Source: Candidatus Liptonbacteria bacterium (GTDB taxonomy: Bacteria; Patescibacteriota; Minisyncoccia; UBA6257; Colwellbacteraceae). Taken from it: a stretch of 34,175 bases of DNA. The notes beneath the pieces are model-generated. The model searched no databases. It saw nothing but the letters and a program-made list of their open reading frames with translations, and had not been told where the DNA came from. The stretch covers positions 1-34,175 of the forward strand of contig JAHXGO010000005.1 in assembly GCA_019923695.1 (NCBI GenBank), given 5' to 3'. Both the position numbers and the translations under genes were made by a program. This document shows positions 6,457-14,370 of the stretch, in pieces; position 1 is the first letter of the stretch, and the number at the start of each line of letters is the position of its first letter.

Positions 6457-8532
6457 ATGGTGAAAAAGAAAAATAACGATAAAGAATATTATTTAACTGA
6501 TATTCGTCAGCCTCACAAAAGTGATTTAAAAAAGAAAAAAGCAGACGACCCCGATGTTTCGGTTAAGGCTTCGGTTTTGGGCCTGGGTGATAATTTTTTG
6601 TTTAAAACCGCGAAAAAAAATAACAATAAGAAAAAATTTTCGTTTAATAAAAAAACTTTTTTAATATTCACAGCTTTATTTTTAATTTTGACGGCAGTTT
6701 TATTTTTTCAGGTTCAAAATTTTTTTTCATTGATTGGTGGAACATTTTCAGACTTTAATCAGGAAGCTTTGCGGCCAACGGATAATTTGTCGCAAGAATT
6801 AAAAGTTGAAGATATTAACGAGGGTGATAATAATTCAATCCAACAAGGATTTTCTGAAGTTCTACGGCTTTTGGTTTCGGCGCCTTCTTTATTTGCTTCA
6901 ACAAGGAAATTTGTTGAAGAAACTCGTTCTTTATCGGAGATTTTTTTAGAAATAAGATTAAAAGGGATAAACTGGATTTTTGAGGACGGAAAAGCTTTGA
7001 TAGATAAATTAGAAAACGCAAAAGAGAAAACTCAAAATATTAATAATTTTTTAACTAAAATAAAGGGGCTTGGCATGTTACCTGTTGATCAGGGGTTATC
7101 CCTTGGTCAGGAATTACCCCTTGATAATATTAATTATTTAGAAATTCAGCATCGTTTGGTTTTAGCTGAAGATTTTTTAGAAGGATTAATCGCCATATTA
7201 CAACCGGAAGACAATCCATTAAAACAAAGTCATCTGATATTGCTTTTTAAAAATGCTTCTGAAATTAGGCCGGCCGGAGGTTTTGTTGGGAGTTACGCTC
7301 ATTTGATAATATCCGACGGAGAAATTAAAAATATAGAAGTTTATGATATTGCTTATCCAGACAGACTTTGGGATTCAAGAGTAATTCCTCCTTTGCCTCT
7401 TCAATTAATCACCACAAGTTGGGAGGCTCGGGATGCTAATTGGTTTTTTGATTTTCGGACTTCAGCCAGAAAAATTAAATTATTTTTAGAATCATCTCCA
7501 CTTTATAGTGGTCAGAACGCTCAACAAACTAAACCTCGGGAAGGGTACCCGATTATTTTTGACGGCGTAATAGCCATTAACCATCGCGTTCTTGGCGACA
7601 TTTTTCAAATAATAGATAAAGTAGAGCTTCCTAATTATAAAATTGTTTTAAATAAGAATAACTATCTTTATGAAATTCAACGGGAAGTTTCAAGCGATTC
7701 TTTTATAAGAGGAAGCGAGCGAAAAAATATTTTAAAAGAATTAACCCCAAAATTAATAGATAAAATTAAAAATTTTGACGGAAATCAAAAAAATCAACTT
7801 TTCAATTTTTTAAGTCAACGGATAAAAAATAAGGATATCAAATTTTATTTTTCCGACACAAAAATTCAGAAATTTATAGAAGAGGTTGGCGCCGCCGGAG
7901 ATGTTTATGAACTACCGGACAATTTTTTCGGGGATTATTTAGCGGTGGTAAACGCGAACATTGGTGGCGGAAAAACCGATGTTTTTATGAAACAGAAAAT
8001 TGTTTTAAAAAGTAAATTAGATGAGTCAGGTAGAATTTATAATAATCTTCAAATTGAAAGGCATCATACAGGAGATTCTCAAAAGGCGGATTTTTATCGC
8101 GCTGTCAATCAAAATTTTATAAGGATTTTAACTCCTAAAAATTCTGTTGTCAGCTCTGTTTCTGGAAATACCGTTAAAAATATAAGGCCGAAACTGAATT
8201 ATTCTCGGCTTAATTATAAAAAAGACCCTGATGTTGAATTATTCGAAAAAGGCGAGGAGTCGGGCAAACAAATATTCGGTTATTGGTTTAATGTTTCTCC
8301 CGGCAAAAAAGGTAATTTAGAGTTATCCTATCAAAGAACATCTTTAATTTCAGAAGGAGTTTTTAGGTTTATTTACGAAAAACAATCGGGCGTGGATTCC
8401 GCGCTTCATTATCACTTGACAGCGCCTAAGGGATATATTTTTGTTGAAACACAAAGCTCTGAATTTATTTATATAAACGAAAACCCTCCATCAAGATTAA
8501 TAATTGATTTGAATTTAAAAAAGATAGATTAA
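6457..8532 (+). CDS. Membrane-anchored DUF4012 protein
   Basis: A 691-aa protein with a Lys-rich cytoplasmic N-terminus, one strong membrane segment at about 66-87 (TFLIFTALFLILTAVLFFQV) and a long extracytoplasmic part. The DUF4012 core begins around residue 264 with LLFKNASEIRPAGGFVGSY, continues through YDIAYPDRLWDSRVIPP and a W-rich segment (ANWFFDFRTSARK), and is followed by a beta-rich tail (YHLTAPKGYIFVETQS). The family is found in CPR bacteria and Gram-positives and has no established biochemical role; a surface or envelope function is only inference. It lies 6 nt before lepA and is probably co-transcribed with it. A TATAAA box sits 10 nt before the ATG; no Shine-Dalgarno is seen. Confidence 0.88.
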   Translation: MVKKKNNDKEYYLTDIRQPHKSDLKKKKADDPDVSVKASVLGLGDNFLFKTAKKNNNKKKFSFNKKTFLIFTALFLILTAVLFFQVQNFFSLIGGTFSDFNQEALRPTDNLSQELKVEDINEGDNNSIQQGFSEVLRLLVSAPSLFASTRKFVEETRSLSEIFLEIRLKGINWIFEDGKALIDKLENAKEKTQNINNFLTKIKGLGMLPVDQGLSLGQELPLDNINYLEIQHRLVLAEDFLEGLIAILQPEDNPLKQSHLILLFKNASEIRPAGGFVGSYAHLIISDGEIKNIEVYDIAYPDRLWDSRVIPPLPLQLITTSWEARDANWFFDFRTSARKIKLFLESSPLYSGQNAQQTKPREGYPIIFDGVIAINHRVLGDIFQIIDKVELPNYKIVLNKNNYLYEIQREVSSDSFIRGSERKNILKELTPKLIDKIKNFDGNQKNQLFNFLSQRIKNKDIKFYFSDTKIQKFIEEVGAAGDVYELPDNFFGDYLAVVNANIGGGKTDVFMKQKIVLKSKLDESGRIYNNLQIERHHTGDSQKADFYRAVNQNFIRILTPKNSVVSSVSGNTVKNIRPKLNYSRLNYKKDPDVELFEKGEESGKQIFGYWFNVSPGKKGNLELSYQRTSLISEGVFRFIYEKQSGVDSALHYHLTAPKGYIFVETQSSEFIYINENPPSRLIIDLNLKKID

Positions 8533-8538
8533 AAATAA

Positions 8539-10332
8539 ATGGATAATATCAGAAATTTCGTTATTATTGCTCATATTGATCACGGCAAATCAACTTTAGC
8601 TGACCGGATACTTGAGATAACAAAGACCATCCCTGTCTGGCAGATGCAGCCGCAATATTTGGATCAACTTGATTTAGAAAGGGAAAGAGGGATTACCATT
8701 AAAATGGCGCCGGTTAGAATGATTTATAAACCGCAAGACCAAAAAGAGGCAGAAACTTTTAATTTTGATTTTTACATTTTAAATTTAATCGATACTCCCG
8801 GCCATTCTGATTTTTCTTATGAAGTTTCAAGAGCCTTAAAAGCGGTTGAAGGAGCGGTTCTTTTGGTTGATGCTGTTCAGGGAGTTCAGGCTCAAACATT
8901 GGCTAATTTTAACGCCGCTCGAAAAGCGGGATTAAAAATCTTAGGCTGTGTTAATAAAATTGACCTTAATCCTTTAGGTTTGGAATCAGTAATAAAGGAA
9001 TTAGCAGATCTTATTGGTTGTGGCGAAGAGCAGATTTACAAAGTTTCAGCTAAAACAGGACAAGGAGTAAAAGACTTGATAAACGGAATTGTTAAAAATA
9101 TTCCTTCTCCGGCTTTATCTGATGATGAACAATCTTTAATTTTTGATTCTGCTTATGACGACCATAAAGGAGTTATTGCTTATGTGAGAGTTTTTGGAGG
9201 AAAATTTTATCCTAAAAAAGAAGCTCGGCTTATAGCCGTGGAAAAAAGTTTTTTAATCAAGGAAACAGGTTTTTTTTCTCCGCTTTTACAGCCTGTTAAC
9301 GAAATTAAGGCGGGGGACATAGGTTATATTGCCACAGGAATAAAGGATTCGGGCATTATTAGGGTAGGCGACACAATCGGCGCTAAAGCCTTGTCGGGTT
9401 ATACCTTACCTCAACCAGTTATTTTTGTATCTTTGTATCCTGACGACGGCAATAAATATGATGATTTAAAAAATGCTTTAAACAGATTAAAATTAATTGA
9501 TTCTTCTCTTTATTTTGAACCTGATTTTAGCGAGATTTTAGGGAGGGGATTTAAAGTGGGGTTTTTAGGGCGTCTACATTTTGAAATTATTATTGAACGT
9601 CTAAAAAGAGAATTTGCTATTGAGATTATCCCAACTTTTCCAAGTGTTGCTTATAAGGTTAAAACAAAAAAAGGAGAAATTATTGTTGAAACTCCAAAAG
9701 ACTTTCCGGAAGATAATCTTGGAGTTTATGAGCCGATTGTTTTAATTAAAATAATAACACCTTCGGAATACTTGGGAAGAATTTTAAGTTTAAAAAACAT
9801 TTTTCATTTTTATGATATTGAAACAGAATTTTTGCGATTAAAGGGCGACTCTAAAGACAAAGTTTTACTTTCTTTGAAAATGCCTCTTGCCGAGCTTATT
9901 TCCGATTTTGATGATAAGTTAAAATCAGTTTCAGTTGGTTATGCTTCTTTTAGTTATGAATTTTTTGGATATGCGCCGGCTGAAGTTGCAAAACTTGAGG
10001 TTTTAGTAGCCGGAGAAATAGTGGCTGGTTTAACTAGAATAGTTTATAAATCGGAAACTTATCATATTGCTAGAAAAATAGCCGAAGAATTAAAAAAGTG
10101 TCTCCCAAAACAACTTTTTATTCAACCGATTCAAGTTAAAGTTTCTAGTAGAATTGTGGCCAGAGAAACAATTTCAGCTTTAAAAAAGGACGTTACCGGC
10201 CATCTTTATGGCGGCGATCGAAGCAGAAAAATGAAGCTTTGGAAAAAACAAAAAAAGGGGAAGAAGAAGCTTCAAGCAAGAGGTCGAGCAAATATTCCCT
10301 TGGATGTTTTTAAGGACTTGTTGAAAAAATAG
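8539..10332 (+). CDS. lepA: Elongation factor 4 (LepA)
   Basis: Ribosome-bound GTPase implicated in translation under stress and in ribosome function. 597 aa, the normal length. All five G motifs are present: G1 AHIDHGKS near residue 11, G2 RGITIK, G3 DTPGH, G4 NKID and G5 SAKTG. The C-terminal family-specific domain ends ARETISALKKDV...GGDRSRKMKLWKKQKKGKKK, diagnostic of LepA rather than EF-G. The start MDNIRNFVIIAH matches the family start, six bases after the DUF4012 stop codon. There is no Shine-Dalgarno, so coupling to the upstream gene is likely. Confidence 0.96.
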   Translation: MDNIRNFVIIAHIDHGKSTLADRILEITKTIPVWQMQPQYLDQLDLERERGITIKMAPVRMIYKPQDQKEAETFNFDFYILNLIDTPGHSDFSYEVSRALKAVEGAVLLVDAVQGVQAQTLANFNAARKAGLKILGCVNKIDLNPLGLESVIKELADLIGCGEEQIYKVSAKTGQGVKDLINGIVKNIPSPALSDDEQSLIFDSAYDDHKGVIAYVRVFGGKFYPKKEARLIAVEKSFLIKETGFFSPLLQPVNEIKAGDIGYIATGIKDSGIIRVGDTIGAKALSGYTLPQPVIFVSLYPDDGNKYDDLKNALNRLKLIDSSLYFEPDFSEILGRGFKVGFLGRLHFEIIIERLKREFAIEIIPTFPSVAYKVKTKKGEIIVETPKDFPEDNLGVYEPIVLIKIITPSEYLGRILSLKNIFHFYDIETEFLRLKGDSKDKVLLSLKMPLAELISDFDDKLKSVSVGYASFSYEFFGYAPAEVAKLEVLVAGEIVAGLTRIVYKSETYHIARKIAEELKKCLPKQLFIQPIQVKVSSRIVARETISALKKDVTGHLYGGDRSRKMKLWKKQKKGKKKLQARGRANIPLDVFKDLLKK

Positions 10333-10361
10333 TTTATTTTTTCTAAAATTAAAACAGAGAA

Positions 10362-10637
10362 ATGAAGTTTGTTATTGTTTGTCTTCTTTTTTTAGTTTTG
10401 GTTGCGGTCGGTTATCAGCTTTACGGGGTGGCAGGTAATTATTTTTCTTTAAGAGGTCGTTTTATTGATTTTCAAAAAACAGCCGATGAACTTAAGGTGG
10501 AAAATAAAAATCTTGAGAAAAAAATAAATTATTTTGCGAACCCTTATAATTTAATCAAAGAAGCTCGTTTAAGACTTAATTATCGTTTGCCGAACGAAAG
10601 AATGATAATTATTGTTCCTCCTCAAAATAATGAATAA
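10362..10637 (+). CDS. FtsB/DivIC-like septum formation protein
   Basis: A 91-aa bitopic membrane protein: N-terminal membrane segment at about 2-22 (KFVIVCLLFLVLVAVGYQLYG), then a short coiled-coil region with regular hydrophobic spacing (ADELKVENKNLEKKINYFAN) and a YNLIKEARLRLNYRLPNE block that resembles the segment after the coiled coil in FtsB/DivIC. Members recruit partners to the division site. The length, topology and end of the lepA operon fit, and division genes follow (ftsE, ftsX). The family is short and weakly conserved, so I leave the symbol open. Confidence 0.7.
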   Translation: MKFVIVCLLFLVLVAVGYQLYGVAGNYFSLRGRFIDFQKTADELKVENKNLEKKINYFANPYNLIKEARLRLNYRLPNERMIIIVPPQNNE

Positions 10638-10663
10638 TAGAAATATCAAGTTGTCTATCAAAC

Positions 10664-10687
10664 TTGCGGATATAGTATAATGCTAAT
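10664..10687 (+). repeat. tRNA-Gly 5'-end-like sequence, also a possible -10 region
   Basis: GCGGATATAGTATAATGC resembles the first bases of the tRNA-Gly that starts 50 bp downstream (GCGGGTATAGTATAGTGG); 18 of 24 positions agree. It also contains TATAAT and may simply be the tRNA promoter, the resemblance arising because the tRNA D arm itself looks like a -10 box. Confidence 0.4.
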
Positions 10688-10713
10688 ATCTAACTTTTAT
10701 TGAACATAATTTT

Positions 10714-10784
10714 GCGGGTATAGTATAGTGGCAGTACGTGACCTTCCCAAGGTTAAGGCGTGGGTTCAATTCCCATTACCCGCT
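10714..10784 (+). tRNA. tRNA-Gly (anticodon CCC)
   Basis: Acceptor GCGGGTA pairs perfectly with TACCCGC. The D arm is GTATAGTGGCAGTAC, the anticodon stem TGACC/GGTTA has one G-T wobble, and the loop TTCCCAA gives anticodon CCC (reads GGG). The T arm contains TTCAATT. The CCA end is not encoded, unlike in the two tRNA-Gln genes of this window. Confidence 0.93.
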
Positions 10785-11090
10785 TAAAAAATTGACTTTC
10801 GGGCAGAACATCGGCTTTTTGATGGGCGGCGATGCGCGCCGCCCATTGATTTGATTTTGTGGCTCGCCGCGGTGTGCTACTTCATAATTTTAGTAACAAA
10901 TTTTAGTTTGTCTAAGAGTGTTTGATACTTTAAGTTTGAAGTTTGAAATAAGGGGCAATTATATACAAAAAATAGCAATTTTTTAAAAATTTTGATAAAA
11001 TTAATTTTATTATGTTAGAGAGAGAAAATCTTTTATTTACTTGATTTTGAGTTTATATAGTTTTTTGTTGTCTTTGTTTTATGATTTGAC
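10785..11090. other. Intergenic region between tRNA-Gly and tRNA-Thr
   Basis: Just over 300 bp without a gene. The first 90 bases are unusually GC-rich and contain a perfect 10-bp hairpin; the rest is AT-rich and shows nothing I can name. Confidence 0.6.
10822..10846. repeat. GC-rich perfect hairpin after tRNA-Gly
   Basis: ATGGGCGGCG and CGCCGCCCAT form a 10-bp stem around the loop ATGCG. It lacks a clean T tract directly after the stem, so it is a weak fit to a classical terminator. It stands out against the AT-rich background. Confidence 0.7.
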
Positions 11091-11162
11091 GCCGGAGTAG
11101 CTCAGTGGCAGAGCAGGACTTTCGTAAAGTCAAGGTCGCGAGTTCGAATCTCGCCTCCGGCT
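11091..11162 (+). tRNA. tRNA-Thr (anticodon CGU)
   Basis: Acceptor GCCGGAG pairs with CTCCGGC; D arm GCTCAGTGGCAGAGC; anticodon loop TTCGTAA gives CGT, which reads ACG (Thr); T arm GCGAG/CTCGC around TTCGAAT. The outermost pair of the anticodon stem (27-43) is a G-A mismatch. CCA is not encoded. It lies 20 bp upstream of prfB and may share its transcript. Confidence 0.93.
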
Positions 11163-11182
11163 TAATATATTAAAACCTAACT

Positions 11183-12145
11183 ATGAATAAAGATAAAAAA
11201 GAATTTTCAGAAAATTTAGATAAATTAAAAAAGCTTTTAGCCGAACGCTTGGGTATTGAAGAAAAAAGAAGGAAATTGAGAGAGCTTGAGTTTGAAGTTT
11301 CTGATTCTGATTTATGGCAGAATAATAAAATTTTAGCCGAAGCAAAAGTTAAAGAATTCGGAATATCAAAAAATTTAATAGAAAAATTTGACGCAATTGA
11401 TTCTGTTGAAAAATTGCATCGTTTTGAAGTTGAAGCAATGACTGGAAGCAAATATGAATTTTTACCCTCAATTATTTCTGTTTATCCTGGGGCAGGCGGG
11501 AAAGATGCCGAAGACTGGGCAGTTATTCTTTTAAAGATGTATGAAAAATATGCGACTTATCGCGGTTGGGGTTTTTCTTATATTGATGATTTTATTTTAA
11601 AAATTAAAGGTGAAGACTCTTACAATATTTTACGGAAAGAATCGGGTGTCCATAGATTGGTCAGGATTTCTCCTTATGATTCAAAAAAACTAAGGCACAC
11701 TTCTTTTGCTTTAGTAGAAGTTTTACCGGACTTAAAGAAAGCTGATGTGGATAAAATTCAAATTCCCGAAAAAGACATCAAATTTGAATTTTCCCGTTCT
11801 TCGGGTCCGGGTGGACAAAATGTCAATAAAGTGGAAACAGCCGTAAAAGTTGTTCATCTTCCAACAGGATTGACTGCTTCTTCTCAATCATGTCGTTCTC
11901 AAGCTCAAAACAGAGAACAAGCAATAAATATTTTAAAAGCTAAAATCATTAAATTAATGGAAGTTAATCGGGAGACAGAAATAGAGAAATTAAAAACTAA
12001 AACTGTTCCAGAGTGGGGGAGTCAAATTCGTTCTTATGTTATGCATCCTTATAAACTAGTCAAAGATCATCGCACTGGCGTTGAAACTGCGAAAATAGAC
12101 GAAGTTTTAGATGGTCGACTTGATGATTTTATAGCAAGTCGTTAA
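11183..12145 (+). CDS. prfB: Peptide chain release factor 2
   Basis: Reads UAA/UGA in the ribosomal A site and triggers release of the finished protein. 320 aa, with an N-terminal domain about 30-40 residues shorter than in E. coli. The catalytic GGQ is intact (SGPGGQNVNKVE, 210-212), and GVHRLVRISPYDSKKLRHTSF is the release-factor core. The RF2 stop-recognition tripeptide is SPY at 163-165 instead of SPF. It is RF2 rather than RF1 because RF1 has PxT here. The reading frame is continuous, so there is no programmed frameshift of the kind known in many prfB genes. Its presence argues that UGA is a stop codon in this organism. It follows tRNA-Thr closely. Confidence 0.94.
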   Translation: MNKDKKEFSENLDKLKKLLAERLGIEEKRRKLRELEFEVSDSDLWQNNKILAEAKVKEFGISKNLIEKFDAIDSVEKLHRFEVEAMTGSKYEFLPSIISVYPGAGGKDAEDWAVILLKMYEKYATYRGWGFSYIDDFILKIKGEDSYNILRKESGVHRLVRISPYDSKKLRHTSFALVEVLPDLKKADVDKIQIPEKDIKFEFSRSSGPGGQNVNKVETAVKVVHLPTGLTASSQSCRSQAQNREQAINILKAKIIKLMEVNRETEIEKLKTKTVPEWGSQIRSYVMHPYKLVKDHRTGVETAKIDEVLDGRLDDFIASR

Positions 12146-12170
12146 GTTTAATATATGGTAAATCGCTAAA

Positions 12171-12200
12171 TTTAATATATCAAAGCTTTACTTTACTATA
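12171..12200 (-). repeat. 30-bp interspersed repeat, copy B
   Basis: Minus-strand sequence TATAGTAAAGTAAAGCTTTG followed by ATATATTAAA; 26 of 30 positions agree with the copy at 17122-17151. It lies between prfB and ftsE and overlaps the putative -35 region of ftsE. Confidence 0.65.
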
Positions 12201-12220
12201 TATAGAATTTGGGTTAAAAT
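12192..12220 (+). promoter_or_regulatory. Promoter of ftsEX, leaderless
   Basis: TTTACT (12192-12197), 17-bp spacer, TAAAAT (12215-12220), then only six bases to the ftsE ATG. This places the transcription start at or next to the start codon. Confidence 0.5.
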
Positions 12221-12226
12221 TAGCAA

Positions 12227-12907
12227 ATGATAAGTTTTAATAAAGTTTCAAAAAACTATAATCATCACGAGGTTTTAAAAGATATCAGCTTTAAAATAGC
12301 CCCAAAAGAGTTTGTTTCTATTGTCGGACGCTCTGGAACGGGGAAAACAACTATTATCAAACTTTTAATGGCCGAGGAAAGGCCGACAAAAGGTAGAATT
12401 GTTTTTGGTCAGTATGATGTTACTAAATTGAAAAGTCATCAACTTCCCGAACTTCGCCGGCATATGGGAGTTGTTTTTCAAGACTTTAAACTTTTACCTA
12501 AAAAAACCGCTTACGAAAATATTATTTTTACCTTGGAGGTAGCAGGGAGATCACAAAAAGAAGCAGAAGAAATTGCTTTGCAGGCTTTAGAGCTTGTTGG
12601 GTTGATTGATATGAAAAATAATTTTATTAATGAGCTTTCTGGTGGAGAAAAACAAAGATTAGCTATAGCCAGAGCTATGGTTAATCAACCAGACCTTATT
12701 ATTGCTGATGAACCCACTGGTAATTTAGACCCCTCAAACACGCTCGGAGTTATTAATTTATTGTTGAAAATAAACGAATTAGGAACAACAGTTATTTTAG
12801 CCACCCATAATAAAGAAATCGTCAATCATATTGAAAAAAGAGTTATTAGTATTGAAGACGGAAGAATAATAAAAGATGAAGAAAAAGGTCGTTATTTTTT
12901 GGTATAA
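12227..12907 (+). CDS. ftsE: Cell division ATP-binding protein FtsE
   Basis: ABC-type ATPase that works with FtsX at the division site to control peptidoglycan hydrolases. 226 aa, the usual length. Motifs: Walker A GRSGTGKTT near residue 34, Q-loop VVFQDFKLLP, ABC signature LSGGEKQR, Walker B LIIADEPTGNLDP and the switch His in LATHNKE. It is 29 nt before ftsX, the normal pair order. A LytM/EnvC-like protein, the expected downstream target, is encoded at 26211-27485. Confidence 0.95.
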   Translation: MISFNKVSKNYNHHEVLKDISFKIAPKEFVSIVGRSGTGKTTIIKLLMAEERPTKGRIVFGQYDVTKLKSHQLPELRRHMGVVFQDFKLLPKKTAYENIIFTLEVAGRSQKEAEEIALQALELVGLIDMKNNFINELSGGEKQRLAIARAMVNQPDLIIADEPTGNLDPSNTLGVINLLLKINELGTTVILATHNKEIVNHIEKRVISIEDGRIIKDEEKGRYFLV

Positions 12908-12936
12908 TAAACTATAAGTTTCATATAATAAAATAA

Positions 12937-13845
12937 ATGATTACAACACTTTATCGCATAATAAAATACGGTTTTCAAAATTTTTGGCGAAATTATTTAA
13001 TTTCCATTGCTACGGTTCTGGTTTTATTTTTAAGTGCGGCTGGATTTTTAGGACTTTTGATTTTCGGAGCAGTTGGCTCTAAAGCTATTTCATCTGTTCA
13101 AGAAAGGATTGATATCAGCGTTTATTTTAAACCCGATGCTCCAGAAGACGATATTCTAAAAATCAAGGAAGGCCTTAGAGGTTTGCCTGAAGTAAGGTCT
13201 GTTGAATATATTTCAAAAGATGAAGCTTTGGAGATATTTAAAAAAAGACACGCTTATGATAATGTTATTTATCAAGCGATTGAAGAGCTTAATGTTAATC
13301 CTCTTTCTGCCTCTTTAAATATTAAAGCCTATGACCCAGGCCAGTATTCTCTCATTGCTTCTTATTTTGAAGTCGAAGCTTTTAAAAATATTATTGATAA
13401 AATTACTTATTCTGAAAATTATCTGATTATAAATCGGTTAGCTAGAATAGTCAGTCTGGGAGAACAAGGAGGGTTAATGCTGACTTTGATTTTAGCTATT
13501 ATCGCGGCGATTGTCGCTTTTAATGCTGTTCTTTTAGCGATTTATTCCAACAAAGAAGAAATCGCAATTATGCGTTTGGTCGGAGCTTCAAATACTTTTA
13601 TTAGGAGCCCTTATATTTTTGTTGGGATGATTTACGGTTTTTTAGCTGCTTTTTTAGCAATGGTAGTTTTTACTCCTTTCGTTTATTTTATTTCTCCTTA
13701 TATTGAAGTTTTTATTCCCACAACGGATCTTTGGTTTTATTTTCTTGGAAATTTTTTTAAATTTTTTGGTTATTGCCTTTTATTTAGTATGAGTATTAGT
13801 GTTGTTTCAAGTATAGTCGTTGTAAAAAGATATTTAAATGTTTAG
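12937..13845 (+). CDS. ftsX: Cell division protein FtsX
   Basis: Membrane partner of FtsE that passes ATPase-driven changes to cell-wall hydrolase activators outside the membrane. 302 aa with the FtsX plan: an N-terminal membrane segment (about 20-48), an extracytoplasmic domain (about 50-170, with the common start ERIDISVYFKPDAPEDDI), then three membrane segments with the conserved loop IYSNKEEIAIMRLVGASNTFIR. A TATAAT lies at 12924-12929, seven bases before the ATG, so an extra internal promoter is possible. A terminator follows about 60 bp after the stop. Confidence 0.94.
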   Translation: MITTLYRIIKYGFQNFWRNYLISIATVLVLFLSAAGFLGLLIFGAVGSKAISSVQERIDISVYFKPDAPEDDILKIKEGLRGLPEVRSVEYISKDEALEIFKKRHAYDNVIYQAIEELNVNPLSASLNIKAYDPGQYSLIASYFEVEAFKNIIDKITYSENYLIINRLARIVSLGEQGGLMLTLILAIIAAIVAFNAVLLAIYSNKEEIAIMRLVGASNTFIRSPYIFVGMIYGFLAAFLAMVVFTPFVYFISPYIEVFIPTTDLWFYFLGNFFKFFGYCLLFSMSISVVSSIVVVKRYLNV

Positions 13846-13906
13846 TTTTGCTGGATAATATAAGAAATCATTAGACAAATCTTAAATTCGATTTAATAAG
13901 ATAAAC

Positions 13907-13936
13907 AAAAATGCGGAGATTAAATCTCCGCATTTT
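13907..13936. terminator. Intrinsic terminator after ftsX, probably bidirectional
   Basis: AAAATGCGGAGAT, loop TAA, ATCTCCGCATTTT is a perfect inverted repeat with a T run on one side and an A run on the other. It can end ftsEX transcription rightwards and would also stop leftward transcripts that run past the small RNA. Confidence 0.85.
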
Positions 13937-13944
13937 CTTTCTAC

Positions 13945-14018
13945 AAAAAAATGCTATCGTCAGAGGGAACTAGACTTTCATGATTGCTCATAATCACCCA
14001 GCTCCATAAACGATAGCA
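13945..14018 (-). ncRNA. Candidate small structured RNA of about 70 nt
   Basis: On the minus strand a consensus promoter (TTGACA, 16 bp, TATAAT) is followed about 6 nt later by TGCTATCGT, and the unit ends with ACGATAGCA plus seven T. The two ends form a 9-10 bp stem, so the 3' half of that stem doubles as an intrinsic terminator. Inside, GGAGCT can pair with AGTTCC (one G-U) and TGATT with AATCA around ATGAGC. There is no open reading frame of useful length. I do not recognise an RNA family: it does not fit SRP RNA, 6S, tmRNA, RNase P or the riboswitches I know. The promoter and terminator are seen directly; the exact ends are inferred. Confidence 0.65.
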
Positions 14019-14023
14019 TAGTA

Positions 14024-14051
14024 ATTATACCTAAGGCATTTTTTTTGTCAA
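14024..14051 (-). promoter_or_regulatory. Consensus promoter of the small RNA
   Basis: Minus strand TTGACA (14046-14051), 16-bp spacer and TATAAT (14024-14029). Both hexamers are perfect sigma-70 consensus, the best promoter in the window, and no protein gene follows it. Confidence 0.8.
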
Positions 14052-14146
14052 GTGGCTGTATAACCGCACCCACTTTTGCACTCTTGAGACCTTAGAGGTA
14101 TTTTATTTTGTAAAAAATATAGCGATGACCTTTTGGCGAAGAAACA

Positions 14147-14338
14147 TTGGAACCGAAATCAACCAACCCAAAAACAAATCCAAAGGAAACGGTTATTCAC
14201 GTCAAAGAACTAGTTATCTCCAAGAGAAAAAAGTTAAAACAATGCGCTCAAAAACTCCATTGGCAACTTGCTCTTGAAGGCACGATTATTCCTGTCCGCA
14301 CTATTGGAAAAATTCTGAAGTTGTTGATTTTGCAATGA
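14147..14338 (+). pseudogene. Transposase/integrase relic (IS481/IS3-like, helix-turn-helix part)
   Basis: A 63-codon frame contains CAQKLHWQLALEGTIIPVRTIGKIL, which resembles the second helix-turn-helix region of rve-type transposases (pattern KLHW.L..EGI...RTIGKIL). It is preceded by a basic, Asn/Pro-rich linker typical of that position. In another frame just upstream, MTFWRRNIG could be the preceding residues, implying a frameshift. The DDE catalytic domain is missing and the frame ends just before tRNA-Gln. Identification is by eye only. Confidence 0.45.
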
Positions 14339-14370
14339 TATCATATGCGGGAAACCGAAACTTTACTAAA

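Noticed and set aside
13945-14051. Integron attC-like site or SRP/6S RNA
   Set aside because: It lacks attC core motifs, the SRP GGAA/AGCAG signature and the length and bulge of 6S RNA; the promoter and terminator fit a stand-alone small RNA instead.
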